Source: Waterburya agarophytonicola KI4
Lineage (GTDB): Bacteria > Cyanobacteriota > Cyanobacteriia > Cyanobacteriales > Xenococcaceae
Assembly: GCF_020640915.1 (NCBI RefSeq)
Contig: NZ_JADWDC010000011.1
Span: forward strand, 51,216 to 108,720
Reading direction: 5' to 3'
DNA: 57,505 bases
Made by a program: the position numbers and the translations under genes. The notes beneath the pieces were generated by a model, which was not told where the DNA came from, did no database searches, and worked only from the letters and a program-made list of their open reading frames with translations. Shown here in pieces: positions 45,771 to 55,800 of the stretch (positions are counted from its first letter, which is position 1; every line of letters begins with the position of its first letter).

Positions 45771-47216
45771 TTATTGCTGATTGTTAATGGAAGTAGGAAT
45801 CCCACTTAAAATTCCTCTTAGCTGAGTCAAAGGTTCTCCTACCTTGATACCGTATTTAGTAATCTCAAATTCCCGCAAGGTACGCTCAAAGTCTGATACT
45901 CTTTTTTTCAGTACGCCAATCGCTTTACACAATTCTCCATTTATTTCTAAATAACGCAGAAAAATTAAATTGTCTGCCAAATAAGATAAACCTACTTCCG
46001 TGACGTTAAACTCTCCTCCTGCAATGATATGGGTTTCGTTAACTAAAATTACCGTTACCCCCATATTCTTAAGATACTGACAGAGGGAATGTAGCTGGCG
46101 AATTAAATTTTCCCCATCCATAGATAATTTATAGCCAGAAGTACTATCGATCATGACTATTTTGACCTGGTTTTGCTCTACTTCTTGACGAACCAAATGG
46201 GCGAATTGATTGGGAGTATATTTTAATGGTTCGATATTTACTATGGAAAGAGTTCCGCGATCGATCATGGCATGAACGGGAATATTGACCGCAGAACAAC
46301 GTTTGAGGATAGTATCTTCAGCTTCTTCAAAAGCATATAATATCGAACGTTCGCCCCTCCCCGCAGCTTCTTTCATAAACTGGATACCAAAGGTAGATTT
46401 ACCTACTCCTGATGGACCACTGAGAATAGTTGTCGTCCCCCTTTCGATACCGCCATTAAGTAATTCATCAATTTCTGGAATACCCGCCGAAATAACTTCG
46501 AAAGGCACGTTACGTTGATAAGCTTCGGGAATAAGAGTCGGAAAAACGGACATTCCGCGATCGCCCAACTTCAGATCGTGATGACCCTTGGCAAAACCAG
46601 AACCCCGAAATTTATTAACTCGAAGGCAGCGTTTATTAATATTACTATGCAACTCGATTACTCCATCACTCATAAACTGGAGATCGTCGTCGGGATTGCG
46701 ATCGCTACCTTCGGAGGTAAATAGAAGAGTGATATCGCGATCGATTACAAAGCGGAGAAAAGACTGTACTTGTTTGCGAAACTCAAAAGTGTCCGATGCT
46801 AAGAAACGAAATTGAGTTATGGCATCGAGAAAAACACGTTTCGGTTGAACTTGTTCAACCGCTTCAATAAGTTTTTTGGTAACGGGAGCTTTTTCCACTT
46901 CTGAAGGAGAAAAAATATCGTATCTGCGATCTTCGGTAAAAAAATCTTCTCCAGTACTCAAGTCGAGGAATTCCACCTTCTCTAAATTGATACCAATCAA
47001 TTTGGCGTTACGACGTAGCCTGGCTTCTGATTCGCCGAAGCTGATAAACAAACTACTCTCTTGCTGATCTATTCCGCAGTCGAGGAAATGGAACCCCAAT
47101 ATGGTTTTACCACTACCTGGTTGACCTTTGATTAAATAAGCTTGATTTTCGATCAATCCTCCAGACAAAATACTATCTAAACCAGAAATACCCGTTGAGA
47201 TGCGATGGATTGTCAT
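45771..47216 (-). CDS. KaiC-family double RecA ATPase
   Basis: A 481-residue tandem RecA-fold ATPase. CI has Walker A GQPGSGKT at 31-38; CII has GPSGVGKST at 267-275 and the Glu pair at 297-298. In CI the equivalent pair is Gly61-Glu62. The CII autophosphorylation region has Ser411 then Tyr412 where cyanobacterial clock KaiC has Ser431-Thr432, so it is not a standard clock KaiC. KaiA and KaiB genes are absent. It is tightly coupled to a histidine kinase, fitting KaiC-like output systems. KaiC2- or KaiC3-like assignment is not possible here. Confidence 0.9.
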   Translation of the reverse strand: MTIHRISTGISGLDSILSGGLIENQAYLIKGQPGSGKTILGFHFLDCGIDQQESSLFISFGESEARLRRNAKLIGINLEKVEFLDLSTGEDFFTEDRRYDIFSPSEVEKAPVTKKLIEAVEQVQPKRVFLDAITQFRFLASDTFEFRKQVQSFLRFVIDRDITLLFTSEGSDRNPDDDLQFMSDGVIELHSNINKRCLRVNKFRGSGFAKGHHDLKLGDRGMSVFPTLIPEAYQRNVPFEVISAGIPEIDELLNGGIERGTTTILSGPSGVGKSTFGIQFMKEAAGRGERSILYAFEEAEDTILKRCSAVNIPVHAMIDRGTLSIVNIEPLKYTPNQFAHLVRQEVEQNQVKIVMIDSTSGYKLSMDGENLIRQLHSLCQYLKNMGVTVILVNETHIIAGGEFNVTEVGLSYLADNLIFLRYLEINGELCKAIGVLKKRVSDFERTLREFEITKYGIKVGEPLTQLRGILSGIPTSINNQQ

Positions 47217-47603
47217 TGAAATACTTCAAAAAAACAGAATAGATGAGTTTATTGGGTTAAATTATCTTATTACAAGATCTAGGTTAACGGGAAATCGTAC
47301 TTTTTGAAGATAACTAGGGAAACTCTTAAGATCGTCTCTAATTACCTTGAAATTCTTTCAAGATACTTAGTCTAATTTTTGAGAACTATGTTATATTTCC
47401 TTAGACTGATTTTGTAGTCTATTAAAACTTCAGATCTAATTTTCAATAGCATTAAACGGGACAAATTATATATCCTATATAAGATAAAGATTTAGTTATC
47501 ATTCAGGGTCTGCTTTTAGGTAACTAACAGTTCACCATTAGACCTTGACAAAACTGACAGAGAAAATACCTAACAAATAGTACTCTAAGTAACCCAAGAA
47601 TCT
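47217..47603. other. 387-base gap between KaiC-like and ahcY genes
   Basis: The stretch separates divergent genes. I see no credible small ORF. It is AT-rich with poly-T tracts. A TTGACA hexamer occurs at 47545-47550, and the hairpin described at 47507-47544 lies just upstream. No S-adenosylhomocysteine riboswitch consensus is recognisable, although the neighbouring gene is ahcY. Confidence 0.45.
47507..47544 (+). promoter_or_regulatory. Two-tier hairpin in the ahcY leader region
   Basis: Outer arms GGTCT (47507-47511) and AGACC (47540-47544) and inner arms GGTAACT with AGTTCACC (loop AAC, one bulged C) can fold together. It lies 60 bases before the ahcY start. Function unknown. Confidence 0.35.
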
Positions 47604-49007
47604 ATGACTGCACAAGCACCAGCAAAAGAAAAACAAAATATTCAAGATTATAAAGTAGCGGATATTTCCTTAGCAGAATGGGGACGCAAAGAAATCTCGA
47701 TTGCTGAAGGTGAAATGCCCGCATTAATGGCAATCCGTAATAAATACAGCCAAAGCAAGCCTTTAAACGGCGCAAAAATTATCGGCTGTATTCACATGAC
47801 CATTCAAACAGCAGTTTTGATCGAAACCCTAATTGAATTGGGTGCTGAAGTACGCTGGTCTTCTTGTAATATTTTCTCTACCCAAGATCATGCTGCTGCT
47901 GCGATCGCTGCTGCGGGTATTCCCGTATATGCTTGGAAAGGAGAAACAGAAGAAGAATATATTTGGTGTATCGAACAAACTTGCCACAACCCAGAGGGCG
48001 ATCTTTGGGATGCCAACATGATTCTTGACGATGGTGGTGACTTGACTGGTCATATCCATGAGAAATATCCTCAAATGCTCAACAACATTCACGGTGTTAC
48101 TGAAGAAACTACCACTGGGGTTCACCGCCTTTGGGAAATGCTCGAAAATGGCGAACTAAAAGTACCTGCGGTTAACGTTAACGATGCGGTAACGAAAACT
48201 AAAAACGATAATAAATATGGTTGTCGCCACAGTCTCAACGATGCGATTAAACGTGGTTTGGATCACCTAATGGCTGGGAAAAAAGCTCTTGTCATTGGTT
48301 ATGGTGATGTGGGTAAAGGATCTGTTGCTTCCCTGCAACAAGAGGGCATGATCGTTAAGGTAGCTGAAGTAGATCCTATCTGTGCCATGCAAGCTTGTAT
48401 GGATGGTTTTGAAGTAGTATCTCCCTTCATTAATGGTGTCAATGATGGCACGATGAACAGTATCAACAAAGACCTCTTGGGTTCTTTAGATATGGTGGTA
48501 ACTGCTACTGGTAACTACAATGTCTGTAACTCTAATATGCTATCTGCACTCAAAAAAGGCGCGGTAGTCTGTAATATCGGTCACTTCGATAACGAAATCG
48601 ATACTGCATTCATGCGTAAGGAATGGCGTTGGGAAGAAGTCAAACCCCAAGTACACCAAGTCTATCGCAGTAACGATCCTCAAGATTTCTTACTTCTATT
48701 ATCCGAAGGGCGTTTGGTTAACTTAGGTAATGCTACAGGACACCCTTCTAGAATTATGGATGGTTCTTTTGCTAACCAAGTATTAGCACAAATGTTCTTA
48801 TACGAACGCAAGTTTGCCAATAAGTCGGATGCAGAAAAATCCAATGCAATTACTGTAGAAGTGCTACCCAAGCATCTTGATGAAGAAGTAGCTCGCTATA
48901 TGGTTGCTGGATTCGATGGTGTAATTACTCAATTAACAGCCGAACAAGCCAAGTACATCAACGTACCTATCAATGGTCCTTTCAAAACTGACGCTTATAA
49001 GTATTAA
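47604..49007 (+). CDS. ahcY: Adenosylhomocysteinase (SAH hydrolase)
   Basis: Splits S-adenosylhomocysteine into adenosine and homocysteine, keeping the methyl cycle running. The 467-residue length with an N-terminal extension and the motifs [32 protein letters not shown], the NAD-binding [17 protein letters not shown] and the C-terminal [10 protein letters not shown] are characteristic. It has its own promoter region and is followed by a hairpin terminator. Confidence 0.98.
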   Translation: MTAQAPAKEKQNIQDYKVADISLAEWGRKEISIAEGEMPALMAIRNKYSQSKPLNGAKIIGCIHMTIQTAVLIETLIELGAEVRWSSCNIFSTQDHAAAAIAAAGIPVYAWKGETEEEYIWCIEQTCHNPEGDLWDANMILDDGGDLTGHIHEKYPQMLNNIHGVTEETTTGVHRLWEMLENGELKVPAVNVNDAVTKTKNDNKYGCRHSLNDAIKRGLDHLMAGKKALVIGYGDVGKGSVASLQQEGMIVKVAEVDPICAMQACMDGFEVVSPFINGVNDGTMNSINKDLLGSLDMVVTATGNYNVCNSNMLSALKKGAVVCNIGHFDNEIDTAFMRKEWRWEEVKPQVHQVYRSNDPQDFLLLLSEGRLVNLGNATGHPSRIMDGSFANQVLAQMFLYERKFANKSDAEKSNAITVEVLPKHLDEEVARYMVAGFDGVITQLTAEQAKYINVPINGPFKTDAYKY

Positions 49008-49046
49008 AAAGCTCTAAGCTTTAAAAATCGATTAAGCATTTTAAAA

Positions 49047-49072
49047 AGGTGGGCATTTGCTCACCTTTTCCT
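49047..49072 (+). terminator. Intrinsic terminator after ahcY
   Basis: GGTGGGC, loop ATTT, GCTCACC, followed by TTTTCC. The stem pairs over 7 positions with one G-T wobble. Confidence 0.75.
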
Positions 49073-49131
49073 TTATTGTTATTTATTAATCTATTGATAT
49101 TGTTTTAAGAAAAATCAAAATTAATTACAAC

Positions 49132-49755
49132 ATGGCTAAACTCTCTGTGGAACTGAATCGTTATTTTTTTCAAGAGGAAAGAGCGGAAAAAGTAACTTTA
49201 TCAGACATTCTCAATTTAACTGGAGAAAGAGTATTTGGCTTTTTACTAGCAGTTTTATCCTTACCTTCTGCTTTACCTATTCCAGCCCCTGGTTACTCGA
49301 TTCCTTTTGGTATTGCGATGTTTTTTTTGGCAATACAGCTAGTTGTTGGACGCGATCGCCCTTGGTTTCCCGATAAATTGCTTCAAGGTTCGATGAAACT
49401 GGAAACAGTCCAGAAATTCCTCAAAATGGGTCTTCCTTGGGTAAAAAGAATTGAAAAGATTACCAAACCTCGCCTAGCTTATCTTTGCACCAGTATTCCA
49501 GGTAAAATTATCCTGGGTTGCGCGATCGCTTTAATGTCGATTTCCATGATGATTCCCATCCCTGGGACAAATACTCTACCGGCAATGGGCATTTTTGTCA
49601 CTGCTTTTGGTTTACTCGAAGATGATGGATTAATCTGTATTATAGGCTTGTTTGTTTGTTCTTTAGGACTAGCCCTAACTACATCTATCTTAGTTTTTGG
49701 TGCAGTAGCCGTAGAAAAGTTTATCAATTTGATTAAGGGATATGTCGGCGTATAA
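49132..49755 (+). CDS. ExoD-family exopolysaccharide synthesis protein
   Basis: A 207-residue membrane protein of the ExoD family. TLSDILNLTGERVFGFLLAV and the paired motifs LPSALPIPAPGYSIPFGIAM and IPIPGTNTLPAMGIFV are diagnostic. Four hydrophobic segments are predicted. The biochemical role is not established in the family. It has a start separated by 57 bases from the ahcY terminator, and converges with the tRNA gene. Confidence 0.92.
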   Translation: MAKLSVELNRYFFQEERAEKVTLSDILNLTGERVFGFLLAVLSLPSALPIPAPGYSIPFGIAMFFLAIQLVVGRDRPWFPDKLLQGSMKLETVQKFLKMGLPWVKRIEKITKPRLAYLCTSIPGKIILGCAIALMSISMMIPIPGTNTLPAMGIFVTAFGLLEDDGLICIIGLFVCSLGLALTTSILVFGAVAVEKFINLIKGYVGV

Positions 49756-49806
49756 ATTTTGATGGTTAAATTTATTTCAAAAAAACCGTAAAGCCGACAG
49801 GGGGTA

Positions 49807-49893
49807 CGGAGAGAGAGGGATTCGAACCCTCGAACGAGTTGCCCCGTTACAGCATTTCCAGTGCTGCGCCTTCGACCACTCGGCCATCTCTCC
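49807..49893 (-). tRNA. tRNA-Ser(GGA)
   Basis: 87-nt gene on the minus strand. The acceptor arms GGAGAGA and TCTCTCC pair fully with discriminator G. The D arm begins TGGCCGAGTGG, the anticodon stem CAGCA/TGCTG encloses a loop CTGGAAA with anticodon GGA, the long variable arm is typical of serine tRNA, and the T arm has GTTCGAATCC. CCA is not encoded. Confidence 0.97.
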
Positions 49894-50048
49894 AGGCAAG
49901 GTTACGATTTACCATTATACATGGAAGATCGACCGTGTCAAAGTTTTGCGCAATTCTTTTTTGCTGTAGACTACGAATGAGACCATTGGATAAATCACAC
50001 AAATTTAAACAAGCGTAGAATTCTTAAATTAATTTTATAATTAACATT

Positions 50049-50417
50049 ATGAGCCAAACCTATACTGTTAAAGTTCGCGATCGCGCCTCTGGTAGAGAAC
50101 ACATCGTAGAAGTACCTAAAGATAGATACATTTTGCAGACTGCCGAACAGCAAGATGCTAAGTTACCTTTTTTGTGTCGCAATGGTGCTTGTACTAGTTG
50201 TGCGGTAAAAGTTATCTCAGGCGAACTAGAACAGCCAGAAGCCATGGGACTTTCTCCTAAACTTAAAGAACAAGGTTATGCTTTACTTTGCGTCAGCTAT
50301 CCGCGATCGGATCTGGAAGTAGAAACCCAAGATGAGGATGAAGTTTACATGATGCAGTTTGGTCGTTATTTTGCCAGAGGTAAAGTTAGATTTGGCTTAC
50401 CCTTGGATGAAGAATGA
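50049..50417 (+). CDS. Plant-type 2Fe-2S ferredoxin with C-terminal extension
   Basis: A 122-residue electron carrier. Cluster cysteines are Cys43, Cys48 and Cys51 (CRNGACTSCAV) plus Cys81 (LLCVSYP). After the core, about 25 extra residues (YFARGKVRFGLPLDEE at the end) distinguish it from the main photosynthetic PetF and recall FdC2-type minor ferredoxins. Redox partners are unknown. It precedes the large regulator gene by 59 bases. Confidence 0.9.
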   Translation: MSQTYTVKVRDRASGREHIVEVPKDRYILQTAEQQDAKLPFLCRNGACTSCAVKVISGELEQPEAMGLSPKLKEQGYALLCVSYPRSDLEVETQDEDEVYMMQFGRYFARGKVRFGLPLDEE

Positions 50418-50476
50418 GATTGAACACTACATGTATTATATGCATACTATATTTCTGAAAGATAGCTGGTCAATTA

Positions 50477-52285
50477 ATGAGAATTCTACTTATAGACGAT
50501 GATGAACAGCTAATGGAAGTTGTGGCAAGCAAACTCATCGAACAGCTTTATGCTGTGGACATTGCCAACAACGGCGAAATGGGCTGGGAATTCGTTTTGC
50601 TGTTTGATTTCGATTTAGTGGTTCTCGATTGGATGTTGCCAGATATTGATGGAATCGAGCTTTGTCAACAAATTAGAGCGAAAGGCTACACTATGCCAAT
50701 TATGCTCTTGACTGCCCGCGATAGCCAGAATGACAAAGTATTAGCCTTAGACTCTGGTGCAGATGATTATGTAGTCAAACCTTTCGATTTTGACGAACTA
50801 ACTGCCAGAATACGAGTATTATTGCGCCGTGAAATCAACGTATCTTCACCGATTTTAGAATGGCAGGATTTGAGCCTCGATCCCAAAGTTCATGAAGTGA
50901 GGTATCAAAAACAGCTTTTACCTCTAACTCCCAAAGAGTACGGCATGATTGAACTATTCATGCGCCATCCCCAACAGGTTTTTAGTCCAGGGGCAATCAT
51001 TAATAATCTATGGGCAGGAGAAGATCCTCCAGGGGAAGAAGCTGTTAGAACCCATATTAAAGGTTTGCGTCAGAAGCTTAAGACTGTGGGGATGGCGAAA
51101 GATACGATTAAAACGGTTTATGGTGTAGGTTATCGTCTCAAGTCTGATGATGATGTTAAGCAGAAGGATAAATCACTATCTACACCTAACCAAGAGCAAG
51201 ACAAACAAACAACTATTACTAAAATTTGGTCGAAGTTCAAAGAGCAAGCATTCCAAAGACTAGCAGATTTGGAAAATTTTGCGGTGGCAGCGGTAGAAAA
51301 TAGCCAAACGAGTGAATTATATCAACAAGCTAAAAGTTCTGCCCACAAACTTGCAGGTTCTTTAGGGTGTTTCGGCTTTCCTGAAGGTTCAAGAATTGCT
51401 AAGCAAGTCGAACAGCTATTAGTACCTAGTCCCATCGCTAAAGTTGACCTAAAAGAGCTAGTCAGACTTATTGCTTCTCTCAATGCTGAATTACAACATC
51501 AGCCCTTTGAAGAAACTGTTGAAAATGCCTTAAGCAAAAATATTTCTTTATTAATTATCGATCGCAATCATGATGAAAGTCTAGATCGACAATTGATCGT
51601 AGAAGCTAATAATAATGGCATGAAAACCTATATTGCTAACGATCTAACTGAAGCTAAAACCATACTGACACAAGAATCAATCGATGCTCTGCTGCACAAA
51701 ATAGTTTTTCCTGACGGCGAAGACTTAGAATTTCTCCAACAGCTACACCAACGCCAAGCAAACATACCCGTTGTCGCGATCGCCCAATCTTCCCAATTAC
51801 TAGATCGCTTGAACTTTGTTCAAAAAGGAGGAAGTTTATTTCTACCAAATTCAGTCGAACCCATTGCTGCCATCACAGCGGTATCCGAATTACTAGAAAA
51901 TTTGGGTAATGCTGCTAAAGTCCTAATCATCGATGACGATCCTCAAGTGCTGTTGTCCTTAGAAATGTCTCTCGAACCCTGGGGTTTTGAGATAACTACT
52001 TTAGATAAATCGACTCAGTTTTGGGAAGTTCTCGAAAGTGTAGGGCCAGATATTTTGATCCTAGACATCGATATGCCCGATCTTAACGGTATCGAACTCT
52101 GTCAGATCTTAAGAAGCGATCGCTACTGGCAACATCTACCAGTTATGTTCCTAAGTGTCCACCAAGACCAACAAACTCAGAATAGAGCTTTCAACATAGG
52201 TGCAGATGATTATGTTTGCAAGCCTGTAACTGGCTCAGTATTAGCTAATCGTATTCTCAATCGCTTGAAACGCAGCAAGCAATAA
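50477..52285 (+). CDS. Receiver-wHTH-HPt-receiver-receiver response regulator
   Basis: A 602-residue multidomain regulator. Receiver 1 (1-120) has Asp51 in VVLDWMLPDIDG; an OmpR-type winged helix covers about 125-225 (KTVYGVGYRLK); an HPt domain follows with His290 in SSAHKLAGSLG; a second receiver-like region (about 355-470) lacks the phospho-acceptor Asp (sequence LLHKIVFPDG at that position); a third receiver (480-600) has Asp530 in ILDIDMPDLNG. This combination fits a DNA-binding hub of a phosphorelay. The nearest kinase is at 52.9 kb. Confidence 0.9.
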   Translation: MRILLIDDDEQLMEVVASKLIEQLYAVDIANNGEMGWEFVLLFDFDLVVLDWMLPDIDGIELCQQIRAKGYTMPIMLLTARDSQNDKVLALDSGADDYVVKPFDFDELTARIRVLLRREINVSSPILEWQDLSLDPKVHEVRYQKQLLPLTPKEYGMIELFMRHPQQVFSPGAIINNLWAGEDPPGEEAVRTHIKGLRQKLKTVGMAKDTIKTVYGVGYRLKSDDDVKQKDKSLSTPNQEQDKQTTITKIWSKFKEQAFQRLADLENFAVAAVENSQTSELYQQAKSSAHKLAGSLGCFGFPEGSRIAKQVEQLLVPSPIAKVDLKELVRLIASLNAELQHQPFEETVENALSKNISLLIIDRNHDESLDRQLIVEANNNGMKTYIANDLTEAKTILTQESIDALLHKIVFPDGEDLEFLQQLHQRQANIPVVAIAQSSQLLDRLNFVQKGGSLFLPNSVEPIAAITAVSELLENLGNAAKVLIIDDDPQVLLSLEMSLEPWGFEITTLDKSTQFWEVLESVGPDILILDIDMPDLNGIELCQILRSDRYWQHLPVMFLSVHQDQQTQNRAFNIGADDYVCKPVTGSVLANRILNRLKRSKQ

Positions 52286-52402
52286 GGTCAAGAACTACCA
52301 ACCGTATCGATCATCACAAATTCCTCAAGTTTCTAGCCTATTTTAAAACTATAGCTAGATAAATAGCTTTCAGAATCAATTCCCTTGAGGAGACGAGATA
52401 AT

Positions 52403-52726
52403 ATGCAAGTTCCCCTACAAATTACTTTCCACAATCTTCCTCATTCAGAAGCGATCGCCTCCAGAATCGAGCAGCAGTTTGATAAACTTTGCCATTTCTG
52501 CGATCGCATTGTTAATTGTCAAGTGGTAGTAGAAATTCCTCATCAGCATTGTCATAAAGGAAATTCGTATCACATCAGAATTAACCTCACTTTGCCTGGA
52601 GAAAAATTGGTAATTGACCGAAATAATTCAAATAGCTTCAATAACAATGCCTATGTTGTCATTCGCGATGCTTTTAATGCTGCACAGCGAAAACTAAAGC
52701 AGTATAGGGAACTTCAGAAGATCTGA
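52403..52726 (+). CDS. HPF/RaiA-like ribosome hibernation factor
   Basis: A 107-residue protein of the HPF/RaiA (sigma-54 modulation) family. It begins PLQITFHNLPHSEAIASRIE and has the family beta-alpha-beta-alpha pattern ending DAFNAAQRKLKQYR. The longer C-terminal dimerisation domain of long HPF is absent, so it is short-form. Start ATG 52403 is chosen over the TTG at 52385 because TTGAGGAGACGAG gives a ribosome site. It sits between signalling genes and may be coregulated with stress signalling. Confidence 0.85.
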   Translation: MQVPLQITFHNLPHSEAIASRIEQQFDKLCHFCDRIVNCQVVVEIPHQHCHKGNSYHIRINLTLPGEKLVIDRNNSNSFNNNAYVVIRDAFNAAQRKLKQYRELQKI

Positions 52727-52751
52727 AAATTTTCTCAACATTGAATAGTTA

Positions 52752-52794
52752 ATTTCTGCTGAAGATGTTAGTAACAAAGTACTTCAGCAGAAAT
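52752..52794 (+). terminator. Perfect 13-bp inverted repeat after the HPF gene
   Basis: ATTTCTGCTGAAG (52752-52764) and CTTCAGCAGAAAT (52782-52794), 17-base loop. There is no long T run, so it may act as terminator or RNA-stabilising hairpin between the HPF gene and the kinase gene. Confidence 0.6.
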
Positions 52795-52855
52795 ATTATT
52801 CGTAGGAGAGTTAGAATTAAGTTATGTAAAAAAGACGATCAACAGTCATAAAAAA

Positions 52856-55800
52856 TTGGGAAATATTAGCCAAGAAGAGACAGAAAGATTCTTTAATCTG
52901 ACCAATAATATACAGTGCATTGCGGGATTAGATGGTTATTTTAAGCGTGTCAATCCTGCTTTTACTAGAATTCTAGACTTTTCTGCTGAGGAACTATTAG
53001 CGGAACCATTTATTAATTTTGTTCATCCCGAAGATCGCGCAGCTACTGTTGCCGAAGTAAATAAATTAACTCAAGGCAAAACTACATTTTCTTTTGAAAA
53101 TCGCTATCGTACCAAAAATGACGAGTATCGTTGGCTGTTGTGGACGGCAGAAGCCGATCTAGATGAAGGACTAATTTATGCAGCAGGACAAGATATTAGC
53201 GAACAGCAGGCTGCACTTCGCGAACGCAAACAAGCAAAAATTCAGCTTCAGCAAGAACGAGATTTCTCTGAGGCGGTAATTAATACCGTCGGGGCATTAG
53301 TAGCGGTGTTGGATCGCCAAGGAGCAATAGTTAGCTTCAATCATACCTGCGAAAGGGTAACAGGTTATAGCTTTACTGAAGTTATGGGCAAAAAAGTTTG
53401 GGAGTTTTTAATTCCGACGGTCGAAAAGGCAGTAGTTAAAGCCGTATTTGAAAAATCACTTACAGGACAGTTTCATAATCAATATGAAAACTATTGGCTG
53501 GCAAAAGATGGTAGCAAGCATTTAATTGCCTGGTCGAATACCGCTTTGCTAGATCGAGAGGGAAAGATAGAATTTATTATTGCTACGGGGATTGACGTTA
53601 CCGAACAGCGAAGAGTATGGAACAAGCTGGAATTTCAATATCGGCAAACTAAACTATTAACCGAAATTACCGACAAAATTCGGATATCGATCGCTATAAA
53701 CGATATTTTGCAAACTACGGTTACTGAGGTGCAACAACTTCTAGCTTGCGATCGCGTTTTGATCGTCGAAATTAATTCTCACAATACTGTTATTCCTATT
53801 AGTGAGGCAATTTTACCCGATTTGACACCTATGCTAGGTTATCAAATTGCCGATCCTTTATTAACGGGGGAACATTTAGCCAGATATCATCAGGGAAAAG
53901 TGCTGGCGATCGATAATTTGGCTAATGCCTCAATCAATCCAGATATTAAGCAGCTTTTACAACAGTTTCAGGTTCGAGCAAAATTAGTCGTGCCGATTCT
54001 AGCTCAAGGTGAACTCAAGGGATTGTTAATCGCCCATCAGTGCCATAGTCCGCGACAGTGGCAAGATAATGAAATTAAACTTTTAAACCAAATAGGCGAT
54101 CGCTTGGGTGTAGCATTATCTCAAGCTCAACTGTTTGACTATACCGAAAAGCTAGTATTAGAACGTACAAAAGAGTTAACTAGTATCAACGCACTATTGG
54201 AGTCGGAAATTACCGAACGCAAGCAAACAGAGCGAGATCTAATCGAAAATCAGTCAAAACTTGCGGGCATTCTCGATAATGCTGGCGAAGCAATTATTAC
54301 CATCAACGAACAACAGCAGATTCAGCTATTTAATCGGAGTGCAGAAAAGGTTTTTGGTTATCAAGCTGAAGAAATAATCGGACAGCCCCTAGATATTCTC
54401 TTACCTACAATATTTCGTCAGGTGCATCGAAACCATGTCAATCAATTTGGCAAGGCGCAAGAACAGTCTCGTACGATGGCAGAGCGCAATAGTAATGTTT
54501 TGGGTCGTCGTAAAGATGGTCGTGAATTTCCTGCTGAAGCATCTGTGGCAAAACAACAAACTAGATCGGGAATGTTATTTACGGTTATGCTTAAAGACAT
54601 TAGCGATCGCCAACAAACCCAAGAGAAACTAGAAACTTCTAAAGCCCTGCTGGCAAAGGCGGAAAAAATCGCCAAAATCGGCAGTTGGGAATACGACCAC
54701 GAAATTAATGAAAGACGCTGGTCAGAACAGCTGTTTAATATTTTGGGTTTTGATAGTAGCCAGCCCATACCTTCTTGCCAAGAAATTCTAGCATTGGTTC
54801 ATCCCGACGATCTTCGTCTAGTTAAAAATACCCTGCGTGCAGGTCACGGACAGGGCGAACCTTGGGAAATTGCCTATCGATTGCTCTACCCCAATGGCAA
54901 GCTTAAGTATCTAGAAAGTAGAGGCGAACCAACCCTCGACTCCGAGGGAAAAATCCTCAGGGTTCTTGAGACCATTATGGACGTGAGCGATCGCATTCAA
55001 GCTGAAAAATCTTTGCATCGGAGTGAAGAACAGTTAAAGTTGATTACCGATGCCCTGCCAGTATTAATTGCCTATATAGACGACCAACAATGTTATCGCT
55101 ACACCAATCGCACCTATGAAACCTGGTACGGCAAACCTCGTTCCAGTTTGACTGGGATTCATGTCAAAGAATTAGTTGGTCCAGAAAACTATCAAAAAAT
55201 GCTGCCTTACATTGAAACGGCTTTGGCTGGTAAAAACGTCACGTTTGAAAGTCAGCCTGTAGCTGAAAATGGTAGTTCCTACTGGATGAGTGCGACTTAT
55301 ATTCCCGATATCGGTGTTGATGGGCAGGTCAAAGGGTTCTTTTCGATGGTGGATGATATCACCGATCGCAAGACCGTAGATCGGATGAAAAGCGAATTTA
55401 TTTCTATTGCTAGCCACGAAATGCGAACGCCTTTAACTTCAATTCACGGCGTAGTTAAATTACTCTGTGCGGGTCGCTTGGGGGAACTTACCAAACAGGG
55501 AAAAGTGTTGGCAGATATGGCATTAAGAAATAGCGATCGCCTGACAAACCTCGTCAGCGATATTCTCGACTTGGAACGTATGGAGTCGGGCAGAGATGAG
55601 ATTAATAAAACTACTTGCGATAGTGCCAATTTAATCCAGCAGGCAATAGACACCGTATCTTCCATGGCAAAAGAACAAGAAATCACCTTGAAAACAAACT
55701 CTGATTCGATTGAATTTCAGGGAGATTGCGATCGTCTGACTCAAACCTTGACTAATCTCTTGAGCAACGCGATTAAGTTTTCCTCTAGCGATAGTACGGT

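Noticed and set aside
47217-47603. Possible SAH riboswitch ahead of ahcY
   Set aside because: I could not match the conserved GAGGAGCGCUGC-type core; only a generic hairpin is seen.
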